Assembly: GCF_003025615.1 (NCBI RefSeq)
Contig: NZ_PYMJ01000011.1
Location: 62,001-126,000 of the forward strand
From: Photobacterium frigidiphilum
Lineage (GTDB): Bacteria > Pseudomonadota > Gammaproteobacteria > Enterobacterales > Vibrionaceae
Direction: 5' to 3'
Length of the DNA: 64,000 nt
The position numbers and the translations under genes are program-made. Of the stretch, positions 8,507 to 16,048 are shown one piece after another (position 1 is the stretch's first letter; every line of letters begins with the position of its first letter). The notes under the pieces were generated by a model. The model ran no database searches and was not told the origin of the DNA. It worked only from the letters and a program-made list of their open reading frames with translations.

Positions 8507-9610
8507 CTATAGTGATTCTGTGAATTTTCTTTGGGTCTCTTCCATTGCCTGATTTTTCATATACTGGCGCTTCATGAGCACCGATGTCCCCAGCGCGACA
8601 AATACCACACCAGATGCAATTGAAAGCAGGTATAAGAAGAAGTTTGAAGATAAAACAAGAGCCAAAATCCCCGCAGCAGGAGCCTCAACAATCGAATCAA
8701 ACATGATAACCATCGAAGCTGCAATTGCACTGCCAATAGTGTTAATCACAATTAATGCAGGATTGGCAAGAATAAATGGAATAGCCCCTTCACTGATTCC
8801 GACACAAGACATCATCATTGCCGCACGCCCATTATCTTGCAGCTCTTTGGTATAGTATTTTTTCGCCACAATTGTCGAAACACCAATACCAAACGGAGCA
8901 ACCATAATCGCGATATGCGAAGCCGTTACAGGCTCATAAATCCCTTGGGCGAATAAGCCAAGACTCACAGTAATCGCCGCTTTGTTAATCGGCCCACCCA
9001 AGTCAAAGCCAACCATGGCGCCAAGTACTGCCGCCATCAATATTTTGTTACCACCAGACATATCCACCAACCAGTTTTCCAAGCCTGTATTGAGTGCAAT
9101 GAGCGGATAACCCACGATATATTTCATAACAAAAAGAACAATTGCAGTGCCTAATAGTGGAATTATTACCATTGGCAACAAACTACGAAAATCTTTAGGT
9201 AATTTGATATTCGCTAGCATCCAGCGAACTAAATAACCAACCATCAAACCACCAAGTAATGCACCGAGAAATCCCATCTGCATATCGCGAGCTAACATCC
9301 CTGCCATTAACCCAGGTGCAATTGCTGGTTTTCCAGCTAAACCAAAACCAACAAAAGCGGCAATAACTGGAAATAAGAGTGTTAATCCATATAAACCAAA
9401 TATTTTCAAATCATTAATTATTTGGGCTAGAAAGGAATTGCTTTCTTTTAAATCAACACCAGTAAGCGTTTCAAATAATGAACCAAACGCTAATAGCATG
9501 CCACCAGCAACAATAACAGGAATCATATATGACACTCCTGTCATCAAGGCTTCTCTTAATCTATCAATTTCTGTTTTTTTCGTTTTTAATAGTATGGCCA
9601 TGGTATTCAT
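8507..9610 (-). CDS. PTS fructose-type EIIC, probable mannosylglycerate permease subunit
   Basis: A 367-residue integral membrane EIIC with GGPINKAA and SEGAIPFILANP motifs. It is paralogous to the EIIC at 794-1915. Two start codons lie three codons apart (9610 and 9601); I keep the upstream one. It sits 17 bases after EIIB and 11 bases before the GH38 gene, a tight transcription unit. In E. coli MngA the A, B and C domains are fused. Here B and C are separate and A is probably on the multiphosphoryl transfer protein. The substrate is inferred from the neighbouring mannosidase. Confidence 0.88.
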   Translation of the reverse strand: MNTMAILLKTKKTEIDRLREALMTGVSYMIPVIVAGGMLLAFGSLFETLTGVDLKESNSFLAQIINDLKIFGLYGLTLLFPVIAAFVGFGLAGKPAIAPGLMAGMLARDMQMGFLGALLGGLMVGYLVRWMLANIKLPKDFRSLLPMVIIPLLGTAIVLFVMKYIVGYPLIALNTGLENWLVDMSGGNKILMAAVLGAMVGFDLGGPINKAAITVSLGLFAQGIYEPVTASHIAIMVAPFGIGVSTIVAKKYYTKELQDNGRAAMMMSCVGISEGAIPFILANPALIVINTIGSAIAASMVIMFDSIVEAPAAGILALVLSSNFFLYLLSIASGVVFVALGTSVLMKRQYMKNQAMEETQRKFTESL

Positions 9611-9627
9611 CCTTTTTGTTTTTATTA

Positions 9628-9939
9628 TTAATTATTTATTATATGTATCATGGTTTCATATACTGCTGCTGATTGTTTAATTGGATCTGCTACAGAACAT
9701 TCCAAAGTTTTTAAGTTTTCAAACCTCTCCATTCCATCGATGGCAATTTCAGCAGCGATTATCGCGCCATCAGCCCGTTCGACATCCTCTAATGTGATCT
9801 CATTGTCGATTCCGGTACTACCTTGAGTCTCGACTTTCACTTCCCAGTTATGCTCTTTACCAAGCACTTCCAACGCTTCTGCTGCCATATAAGTGTGGGC
9901 AATCCCAGTTGGACAAGCAGCGACACAAACAATAAACAT
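9628..9939 (-). CDS. PTS fructose-type EIIB, probable mannosylglycerate system
   Basis: A 103-residue EIIB with the CPTGIAHTYMAAEAL active-site segment; the cysteine carries the phosphoryl group. A GAGG ribosome binding site lies just before the ATG. The stop of the preceding 173-codon frame is two bases from this start, so translation could be coupled. It is nearly collinear with the EIIB at 1908-2222, differing mostly in the second half. Confidence 0.9.
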   Translation of the reverse strand: MFIVCVAACPTGIAHTYMAAEALEVLGKEHNWEVKVETQGSTGIDNEITLEDVERADGAIIAAEIAIDGMERFENLKTLECSVADPIKQSAAVYETMIHIINN

Positions 9940-9941
9940 AT

Positions 9942-10463
9942 TTACCTCGTTAACAATCTACTGACTGTTGATTTATTAAAAACAAAAAAAACAGCAGCCA
10001 CCTTAAGATGACTGCTGTTCAAATGATTGATACTAAATGATTTTATATTAAGAACATGACTAAACGAATTAATAGACAAATTTCCTAACGTCACGCTGTT
10101 TCCCGGCGCATAGCGATAGAATAGCACCATAGAACTCGCTGAAACTTGTTCTACGAAATGTAGATAAGTCAGTGATAGTACAGAAAGCAACGTTTTTACA
10201 TTTGCTTGATAAGATAAGAAATTACGACTCCAGCGCAGAACGTTCTCACCATACCAGTGATGTATTTTCTTGCCAATTAACTCACCAAGATTGATATAAA
10301 TCTGGTTGTAATTTGAAGCTAATTCATCTAATTCTTCTTCAGTATTTGTGATTAGGTCTTCATTGTTATGAATACATACACACGAATAAATAGCGTTGAC
10401 CAGAACGTTTAATACGCTTTGGAAAAACACTTTTATATTTAATTCGTTTGAATTCATTTTCAT
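9942..10463 (-). CDS. Hypothetical protein upstream of EIIB; frame runs through a terminator
   Basis: A 173-codon frame, not recognised. It contains an acidic block (TNTEEELDELASNYNQ), an aromatic-rich middle (HHWYGENVLRW) and a hydrophobic segment before VSASSMVLFYRYAPG. A CRP box and -10 sequence lie at the right distance upstream, so it is probably the first transcribed frame of the operon. Its last 25 codons span a strong terminator and its stop is two bases from the EIIB start. The frame at 2233-2766 has the same position and shared spaced residues. It may be a regulator or an attenuation leader. Confidence 0.5.
   Translation of the reverse strand: MKMNSNELNIKVFFQSVLNVLVNAIYSCVCIHNNEDLITNTEEELDELASNYNQIYINLGELIGKKIHHWYGENVLRWSRNFLSYQANVKTLLSVLSLTYLHFVEQVSASSMVLFYRYAPGNSVTLGNLSINSFSHVLNIKSFSINHLNSSHLKVAAVFFVFNKSTVSRLLTR
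9984..10019 (-). terminator. Intrinsic terminator or attenuator before EIIB
   Basis: On the minus strand AACAGCAG pairs with CTGCTGTT across a 14-base loop, and a run of eight T follows. It is about 45 bases before the EIIB start and inside the 3' part of the 173-codon frame. Confidence 0.85.
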
Positions 10464-10487
10464 TAAAAACCCCTATGAAGTACATTT

Positions 10488-10493
10488 ATAATA
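10488..10493 (-). promoter_or_regulatory. Probable -10 box of the mannosylglycerate PTS operon
   Basis: TATTAT on the minus strand, 25 bases before the 173-codon frame. A start about seven bases downstream would be near 10481, which puts the CRP site centre close to -41.5, the class II position. The transcription start is inferred. Confidence 0.5.
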
Positions 10494-10514
10494 AACAAAA
10501 AATAAAGACATGTA

Positions 10515-10530
10515 TGTGAAGCAATTCACA
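10515..10530. promoter_or_regulatory. CRP-cAMP binding site
   Basis: TGTGA-AGCAAT-TCACA is a perfect match to the CRP core consensus. It lies about 60 bases upstream of the first frame of the PTS operon. It predicts cAMP-CRP activation and glucose-type catabolite control. Confidence 0.8.
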
Positions 10531-10978
10531 TTTAACACCCCATTAACCTAACAACATTCAACTATCTGATATAAGAAAATGATTCTTATAATTTAACTTA
10601 TTAAAACATTAAAATAGCGTTCAGCATTCTATTAGCACTAAGAGCAATAACAGAATTAGCTTCTTTATATAAGAATAAGTGGTGTCAACCAGAACTCAAC
10701 CTTGGAGGTTATTTCGAATGCGGTAATAGTTACTCAGCCCTAGCGAGCATCACCTAGATGAATACCTTAATGATGCACTTTATTGCTAACGACGAAGCAA
10801 GCGATAAAGTATATACCCAAGCTACTTCAATATGCAGGATTCAGAGTGATCTCAGCGAGCATCTTGAGATAACTTGGGTATAATGCCTATTTTTTAATGG
10901 CAGGTTAAGGCTTTGCCATTTAGAGGAGTAGGTAGGCCACTCCTGCTAGAATTTACCACGCGTTAGTAAGCTCTTCTG
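10531..10978. other. Non-coding gap, mostly unassigned
   Basis: AT-rich spacer between the PTS operon and the dioxygenase gene. It holds a hairpin around 10778-10810 (ACTTTATTGCT opposite AGCGATAAAGT) and the palindromic repeat at 10812-10882. I see no gene in it. Confidence 0.5.
10812..10882. repeat. Dispersed palindromic repeat, copy 1 (71 bp)
   Basis: Bounded by TATACCCAAG and its inverse CTTGGGTATA. Internal text GATGCAGGATTCAGAGTGATC-like and GCGAGCATCTTGAG is shared with the longer copy at 53726-53991. It is a short non-coding element in an intergenic gap. Confidence 0.75.
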
Positions 10979-11800
10979 ATGCGAATTCTCATGATAAATT
11001 GGAGCTATTGGTCATTAATGTTAGAAAATAGAAATCAATTGAATAACAATTATGAGGAACAAGGTTTCTTTGTCATAAGGGATTATTTTACGGCGTCTGA
11101 AATCTCGTCACTTAGAAACGTTGTCTTGAAATTTCATGAACGTTGGAAAGATGACAACGCGGATTTTTATCAAGATGAAGCTTTTAACTCTTCTTTGATC
11201 ACCGGAAGTCAATATTTAGCGTTTGACGATCGGGTAAAGCTGTTTAATTTTATTAGCTCAAAGAAAATAATGGCGCTTGTTGATTCAGTGATCCCAGTTA
11301 ATCCTGCATTTATGAATACGCAATTATTTTTTAACCCTGTTAACCTTCAACAAAAAGATTTTTGGCATCGAGACTGTCAATATGATCATGATCTTGACTC
11401 ACAAAAAAGAGTCATAAAGGAGACGCAAGTATTACATCTTCGTGTACCTTTATTTGATGAACTAGGTATGGAGTTAGTTCCAGGCACACATAAGCGCTGG
11501 GATAATGATGAAGAGTTTGATGTCAGACAAGAAGAGAATGGCAGAGTGAGCAGTGAGAATCTCTCAGCGGGTAAATCAATTGGGTTAGCCGCGGGTGACG
11601 TATTAGTTTTTTCGGCAGATATGATTCACCGTGGTTTATACGGATTGGATAGGCTGGCGTTAGATATCTTAGTTTTTGATTCATCAGCTGATTACATTGA
11701 CTACGTTGACGACGATTGTTTACCAGATAGTTTAATGTTTGATAGAATTGACGATCCAAGATTGTACAAGAATACAATCCAGCTAAAGTCGCAGGGGTAA
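10979..11800 (+). CDS. Phytanoyl-CoA dioxygenase (PhyH) family protein
   Basis: A 273-residue Fe(II)/2-oxoglutarate-dependent oxygenase. The HxD iron ligands are in FWHRDCQYD near residue 130. The distal histidine is in MIHRGLYGLDR near residue 218, and the following arginine fits 2-oxoglutarate binding. The first 13 codons may be untranslated: an ATG at 11018 (MLENRNQ) has a GGAG upstream, though with long spacing. It stands alone, downstream of a repeat and convergent with the MBL-fold gene. Such enzymes hydroxylate varied small molecules; the substrate is unknown. Confidence 0.8.
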   Translation: MRILMINWSYWSLMLENRNQLNNNYEEQGFFVIRDYFTASEISSLRNVVLKFHERWKDDNADFYQDEAFNSSLITGSQYLAFDDRVKLFNFISSKKIMALVDSVIPVNPAFMNTQLFFNPVNLQQKDFWHRDCQYDHDLDSQKRVIKETQVLHLRVPLFDELGMELVPGTHKRWDNDEEFDVRQEENGRVSSENLSAGKSIGLAAGDVLVFSADMIHRGLYGLDRLALDILVFDSSADYIDYVDDDCLPDSLMFDRIDDPRLYKNTIQLKSQG

Positions 11801-11810
11801 TCTTTCAACG

Positions 11811-11833
11811 TGTCTAACTGTACTGGTTAGACA
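11811..11833 (+). terminator. Hairpin between convergent genes
   Basis: TGTCTAAC and GTTAGACA form an eight-base-pair stem with a seven-base loop, just after the dioxygenase stop. The sequence after it is pyrimidine-rich rather than a clean T-run, so it is a modest terminator. Confidence 0.5.
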
Positions 11834-11891
11834 TCATCCTTTCCTTTTGCACTGAATCGTATAGCTGAAGCAGCTTATCTAAGGTTAACCA

Positions 11892-12743
11892 CTAAATAAC
11901 GACGCTACGCCCTGTTGGTAAATATTCAAGACGATCACCAAGTACACCTTTGAGTAACCCATACGCCTTCATACCAGTACAATGGCCAGTGTATAACTTA
12001 TCTATAGGGTAACTTAATAATGTTTGCCCGATAGCTTCAATATCTTTCTTGCTACCGCCAATACTGTTAAATAGTGGTAACCCGACTAAGTGAAAGCCAC
12101 CTACAACAGCCTTAATTCTGGTATCAGGAAAAAGCGCAACCGCAGTCTCAACCATATTAAGCACACCACTATGGGCACACCCCGTGAATACGATAAGGCC
12201 ATCACTTTCTTTAATAATCATAAGTAACTCATGGTCAAATGTATCTGGTTTACAGCCCATCCCAGAGTTAGTGAAAAGATACTGATTACCTTTCGGCTGT
12301 TTATACTTGCTACTTATTTTTGTAATAATAAAAATATTGGGGAATATTTCTGTTGTCTTGTTAACGAAATTAAATCGTTCCTTAGCGTTAGGTAATAAGT
12401 TCTTATCAATACCTACATTAGTTTTAAAACCAAACGCTTTGAAACAATAGTCTGTTTCTTCACATTCACGAAAGTGCACCAGAGCTTTAGAGTTGCGCTC
12501 GAGGAAATGACTAACACCATTACAATGATCATGGTGTCGATGTGAGATAACAGCAGCATCTATATCTTGGATTTTAACGTTTAATAACGCTGCGTTATCA
12601 CAAAAAGCTTTACTACTTCCTGCATCAAATAATACCTGTCTACCCATCGTACTTAAATGAAGAGACAAGCCTCGCTCAACCGCAAGGTCTGTTCGATTAT
12701 CTAACCGTGTGTTATCAACTAACGCTGTAAGTTTCATAGTCAC
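11892..12743 (-). CDS. Metallo-beta-lactamase fold protein, DHPS-like
   Basis: A 283-residue MBL-fold hydrolase. The zinc motif is SHRHHDHCNG near residue 67, with further ligands in FTGCAHSGVLN and LYTGHCTG. This layout matches the subfamily annotated as 7,8-dihydropterin-6-yl-methyl-4-(beta-D-ribofuranosyl)aminobenzene 5'-phosphate synthase-like, used in archaeal methanopterin synthesis. In bacteria that reaction is unlikely, so only the fold and metal-dependent hydrolase activity are claimed. No signal peptide. The next gene upstream, a kinase-like gene on the same strand, is 65 bases away. Confidence 0.8.
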   Translation of the reverse strand: MTMKLTALVDNTRLDNRTDLAVERGLSLHLSTMGRQVLFDAGSSKAFCDNAALLNVKIQDIDAAVISHRHHDHCNGVSHFLERNSKALVHFRECEETDYCFKAFGFKTNVGIDKNLLPNAKERFNFVNKTTEIFPNIFIITKISSKYKQPKGNQYLFTNSGMGCKPDTFDHELLMIIKESDGLIVFTGCAHSGVLNMVETAVALFPDTRIKAVVGGFHLVGLPLFNSIGGSKKDIEAIGQTLLSYPIDKLYTGHCTGMKAYGLLKGVLGDRLEYLPTGRSVVI

Positions 12744-12808
12744 CTAAGTTATATTCAACACAATGTAACCTCGTTCATTTTTTTGAAAACAATGGGCAAG
12801 GTTTCAAT

Positions 12809-13807
12809 TTATGTCTTATCGGGTACACCTAACTGCAACAATGCTTTTTGAGTCAGACTTTCAGTATATGGATTAATCTTCCAGTGATCAGGGCTCCAAC
12901 CTTTAACAAAACGCTGAAAATCAGCCCAAGCGATACAGTAAAGTGGTTTCCATGATTGCACTACATCATTAGGGTCTAATTGAGGCTGATGATTAACTAA
13001 AGCATGTTCAAGTTGTTTGAAATAATAATCAAGTAAGCTTGGTATTCGTTTATCACATTCATCGAATGGTATACAACTACTAAAAAACAGTACGACATCT
13101 TTCATACCACAACCTTTGCCCACGTATTGAAAATCAACACCAGCAACGTGATCCCCTTTCGGTGTAAAACAAAAGTTCGCGAGTTTTGCATCACCATGTA
13201 CCAACGTTTGATACGGGGTTTTCTTCAAGGTTTCGTCGATAAGCGGTGCTGCATTTTTTAAGGGGGAATCTAACAATGCTGCAATTTCATCAGGCCGCGT
13301 ATCTAGATGCCAATACGTGCCGGACTTCCAAAGCCCTATTGGGTCTGTACCAAGGTGCTGAGCATGAAAATGTGCTAACCAGTATAAACAAGCTTCGACT
13401 TGTTCTTGGTTTATGTCTTTATGTACTTCACTAAAGCCTAATGTTTTCAAATCTTCTAAGATGAGTAAGATTTCGCCATCTTGTTCTTTTACGAATAAAC
13501 ACTTGGGGACCGCACATTCACTCTTACAATGATTGGCAAAATGTTGATACCAACTGACTTCTACTTGATAAGAATCTAACTTACGTTGATGAGAGGTGAC
13601 TGTGTTCCACCCTCTTGGGTGATGTTCAGGTTGAGGTAGTTTTATGTATTTAACAATGACCGATTCATATTGAGAGCAGCCTGCAAGTTCAACGCGTAAA
13701 AGTTCGCCATAACCGCCCCACAAATGCTGAATTAACTGAGTACTGGTAACGCACTCAGCCCCTACTGCACTCGCGATAGTCTGTAAAATGTTAATGGGGG
13801 TTGTCAT
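12809..13807 (-). CDS. Aminoglycoside/choline kinase-like phosphotransferase
   Basis: A 332-residue protein kinase-like phosphotransferase. The catalytic loop LVHGDAKLANF near residue 213 (HGD with following N) and the metal motif GVDFQYVG near 233 are intact. It resembles the ecdysteroid/choline kinase-like branch of the APH superfamily. It probably phosphorylates a small hydroxylated molecule in the cytoplasm. It is on the same strand as the MBL-fold gene and may be co-transcribed. There is no evidence that it gives antibiotic resistance. Confidence 0.75.
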   Translation of the reverse strand: MTTPINILQTIASAVGAECVTSTQLIQHLWGGYGELLRVELAGCSQYESVIVKYIKLPQPEHHPRGWNTVTSHQRKLDSYQVEVSWYQHFANHCKSECAVPKCLFVKEQDGEILLILEDLKTLGFSEVHKDINQEQVEACLYWLAHFHAQHLGTDPIGLWKSGTYWHLDTRPDEIAALLDSPLKNAAPLIDETLKKTPYQTLVHGDAKLANFCFTPKGDHVAGVDFQYVGKGCGMKDVVLFFSSCIPFDECDKRIPSLLDYYFKQLEHALVNHQPQLDPNDVVQSWKPLYCIAWADFQRFVKGWSPDHWKINPYTESLTQKALLQLGVPDKT

Positions 13808-13853
13808 TCATTGCCTGCTTTAATATTAGGTTCCTTTTCAGTGGTATATAAAA

Positions 13854-13899
13854 AGCCCTATTCAATATCAGCTACATTAAGCGGCTATTGAATAGGGCT
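13854..13899 (-). terminator. Terminator hairpin overlapping the arfA stop codon
   Basis: On the minus strand AGCCCTATTCAATA pairs perfectly with TATTGAATAGGGCT over an 18-base loop, followed by TTTTATA. The arfA stop TAA (13877-13879) is in the loop and the 5' arm encodes residues EPYSI. The long perfect duplex is a plausible RNase III target. Confidence 0.85.
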
Positions 13900-14116
13900 C
13901 TTGCCCTTTATATTTGTCCTTTCGTTGAAAGCTTCCTTTTCCTTTTTTTGCTTTTACCACTCGTGTTGTAAACAACTTACTGGTAACAACTGCTTTTAGT
14001 GCATTATCTCTAATGGTTCCTCTACCAAACTCAGTATCTGTGCTATTTGGCTCTAACCGTTGAAAATCAACACTCTCTTTTTGTTTACATTGCTTCAATT
14101 TACGTTTTTTAGGCAT
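13877..14116 (-). CDS. arfA: Alternative ribosome-rescue factor A
   Basis: A 79-residue basic protein. The core GTIRDNALKAVVTSKLF and KAKKGKGSFQRK match ArfA, which enters the empty mRNA channel of stalled ribosomes and recruits RF2. I choose the start at 14116 (MPKKRK), eight bases after GAGGAA, over one nine codons upstream. The 3' end lies in a long perfect hairpin. In E. coli, RNase III cleavage or termination at such a hairpin makes a nonstop arfA mRNA, so active protein appears only when tmRNA fails. Here the stop is in the loop, so cleavage in the 5' arm would be needed. Confidence 0.88.
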   Translation of the reverse strand: MPKKRKLKQCKQKESVDFQRLEPNSTDTEFGRGTIRDNALKAVVTSKLFTTRVVKAKKGKGSFQRKDKYKGQEPYSIAA

Positions 14117-14227
14117 TTGCCGTTCCTCATCGTTGTGTATCATCTGATTGTCTTAAAGAACCCGAGTAATATACCTTATTGTGCAACAATACGTGACTTT
14201 TATTAAACTGTACTGAACGTATCATCT

Positions 14228-15547
14228 TTAAAGCTTTTCACTGTTATAGATATGCTTTTTATATAATAGAAGAAAATCGAGCACAATCTCTCGCGCAAAT
14301 TTTGTTTCGCAATTTGTTAAGAAAACCATACCTGTTTGCGTTAAAGGGTTAAAAAGCATTTCAGTTCGTATTCCTTTAACCCAGCCACCATGATGAACAA
14401 AACCCGTAATGCCTTGGTAATCGAATGTTCGCCAGCCTAATCCGTAATAGACATTACTCAGCTTTGCTCTATACCGTGATTGGTTCGCCCGAATGTGCGC
14501 TTTGTGCATAATTGTTAATGATGAAGGACGTAATACCGATGGGTTATGCCCTAAGTGTGCCAGCATCCACTTTGCAAGATCTTGAGCACTGGCATTTAAT
14601 CCCGCTGCAGCAGGCACTCGATAATAATAAGGTTCTGGCTTAACGGCAGCCCAACCAGATTTTACTTTAACGTGGGGTTCAACACGATTTTTGCTGGCTT
14701 TAAATGCATCAAAACCAACAGAAGCATGCTGCATTTTCAACGGAATCAGTAAGTGCTCTTTAACTAATACATCGTAATCATGCCCAGATGCAAGCTCCAG
14801 CATTTCTGCACTGAGGTTATACACTACATTTTGATAACCATAACAATCACCGGGGGGGCATACAAAATCAATTTGAGGAATCCTTCTCCTAATTTTAGCA
14901 TAACTGACATTTTGCTCTAACAGATCAGAATAAGCTTGAGGCACCAACCCTGTAGTATGAGACAAAATATGACGCAAGGTAATGATACTCCCCTGCGATG
15001 GATCGCTAAATTCAACAGTTTCAAGATAAGGCACAACGTAAGTATCCCAATCAATCATCCCTTTATCAACAAGCACCGAAGTAACAGCTGAAGCGAATGT
15101 TTTCGAAATGGACGCGAGCGGAAATACAGTACCAGAGGTGACTCGGTTTTTTCCGCCAACCTTCTTTACACCATAACCTCTAAGTAAGCGAATTTGTCCA
15201 TCGATGATGAGCGCAATTGCAGCACCAGGAATCTCTTTTTTAACCGCTTTAGTCACCGAATCATGCAATGTGTAAACAAGCTTATCACCAGGCAAGGCAT
15301 AGCTATTCGTCACCGTTATTAGCGCAAAAAGCGCCAATGCCCTTCTTACAGTCAACGTACAAACAAAGCTAATGTAAAAAGATATACAACGACTAAATTG
15401 TAATCGCAGCCCTTTGCAATATTGCGTAGCAAAACTGGGCACTGGACTCACCTTCGACAATAAAAGCAACGCCTTTATTTTAGTTGGAAAACGCGAAGTC
15501 TGTTTCGAAGGTGAGTGTCCATTCTTTAATTGTTCAATCAATCTCAA
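14228..15547 (-). CDS. Serine beta-lactamase-like hydrolase (class C/AmpC fold)
   Basis: The catalytic motifs of the penicillin-binding/class C family are present: SISK near residue 148, YQN near 239, and HHGGW near 388. The N-terminus is doubtful. From 15547 the frame has about 75 residues without family character. A TTG near 15354 would start a clean signal peptide (TVRRALALFALI, cleavage after NSYA). The product is probably a periplasmic serine hydrolase acting on peptides or esters; family members are often esterases or D-amino-acid peptidases rather than true beta-lactamases. It is followed on the same strand by arfA. Confidence 0.78.
   Translation of the reverse strand: MRLIEQLKNGHSPSKQTSRFPTKIKALLLLSKVSPVPSFATQYCKGLRLQFSRCISFYISFVCTLTVRRALALFALITVTNSYALPGDKLVYTLHDSVTKAVKKEIPGAAIALIIDGQIRLLRGYGVKKVGGKNRVTSGTVFPLASISKTFASAVTSVLVDKGMIDWDTYVVPYLETVEFSDPSQGSIITLRHILSHTTGLVPQAYSDLLEQNVSYAKIRRRIPQIDFVCPPGDCYGYQNVVYNLSAEMLELASGHDYDVLVKEHLLIPLKMQHASVGFDAFKASKNRVEPHVKVKSGWAAVKPEPYYYRVPAAAGLNASAQDLAKWMLAHLGHNPSVLRPSSLTIMHKAHIRANQSRYRAKLSNVYYGLGWRTFDYQGITGFVHHGGWVKGIRTEMLFNPLTQTGMVFLTNCETKFAREIVLDFLLLYKKHIYNSEKL
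15446..15516. repeat. 12-bp inverted repeat near the hydrolase promoter
   Basis: ACTCACCTTCGA and TCGAAGGTGAGT are perfect inverse copies about 47 bases apart. They lie in the doubtful N-terminal part of the serine hydrolase frame. If the true start is downstream, this is the promoter or 5' leader. Confidence 0.5.
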
Positions 15548-16048
15548 TATTGATTCAGTGGCTTGAGGTTAATACCAAATCCATCAATTATCTGATCAGT
15601 TCAGCAAGTACGTGATATTTATCTACCCAAGTTACATTCAAAAATAACAAAGAGATCCGACGTCCTCTACAGTTAATGAAGCTCAAGGTAGCTTCGTGTA
15701 TGGTCAGCTAAGAACCGTCATTATTTTATACTGTAAGATTTACGTGTTGTTCCACACTATAGAAAAATGATTGGTATTGTTATCACACACTCTTGACGGT
15801 GTTGTTATTAAGTAAAGTTTTAAACGGTATCATTAAGAACACATATCAATTTATTACGATAAAATGATAAATATAGACTTTTCATGCTATTTTGAAATTT
15901 TTTATCTTTATGATTTCAAAGAGATTTAACTCATCCGATGAGAACAAAAGTGAGACATAAAGCACAAAAATATTTTTATTAAGGGCGAATATCGTTACAA
16001 TACGCGCCCTCACTATTTAGTGAGACATTATTTAAAAAGGTCAGATCC
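15548..16048. other. Non-coding gap with a degenerate repeat
   Basis: AT-rich spacer between divergent genes. At 15624-15695 it has TACCCAAGTTACATTC and a GAAGCT/AGCTTC pair, resembling a decayed copy of the TATACCCAAG element. Near 16009-16024 is the imperfect palindrome CTCACTATTTAGTGAG, 25 bases before the MaoC gene, a possible operator. No gene seen. Confidence 0.4.

Noticed and set aside
10679..10811. Possible tRNA-like or IS remnant in the 10.7 kb gap
   Set aside because: There are short hairpins, but no cloverleaf, no CCA end and no transposase coding remnant.
12809..13807. Antibiotic-resistance aminoglycoside phosphotransferase
   Set aside because: The kinase motifs are general to the APH superfamily, and sequence and context fit a metabolic small-molecule kinase better.
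14228..15547. True AmpC beta-lactamase
   Set aside because: The SxxK, YxN and HGG motifs are shared by esterases and peptidases of the family, and there is no AmpR neighbour, so only the fold is claimed.
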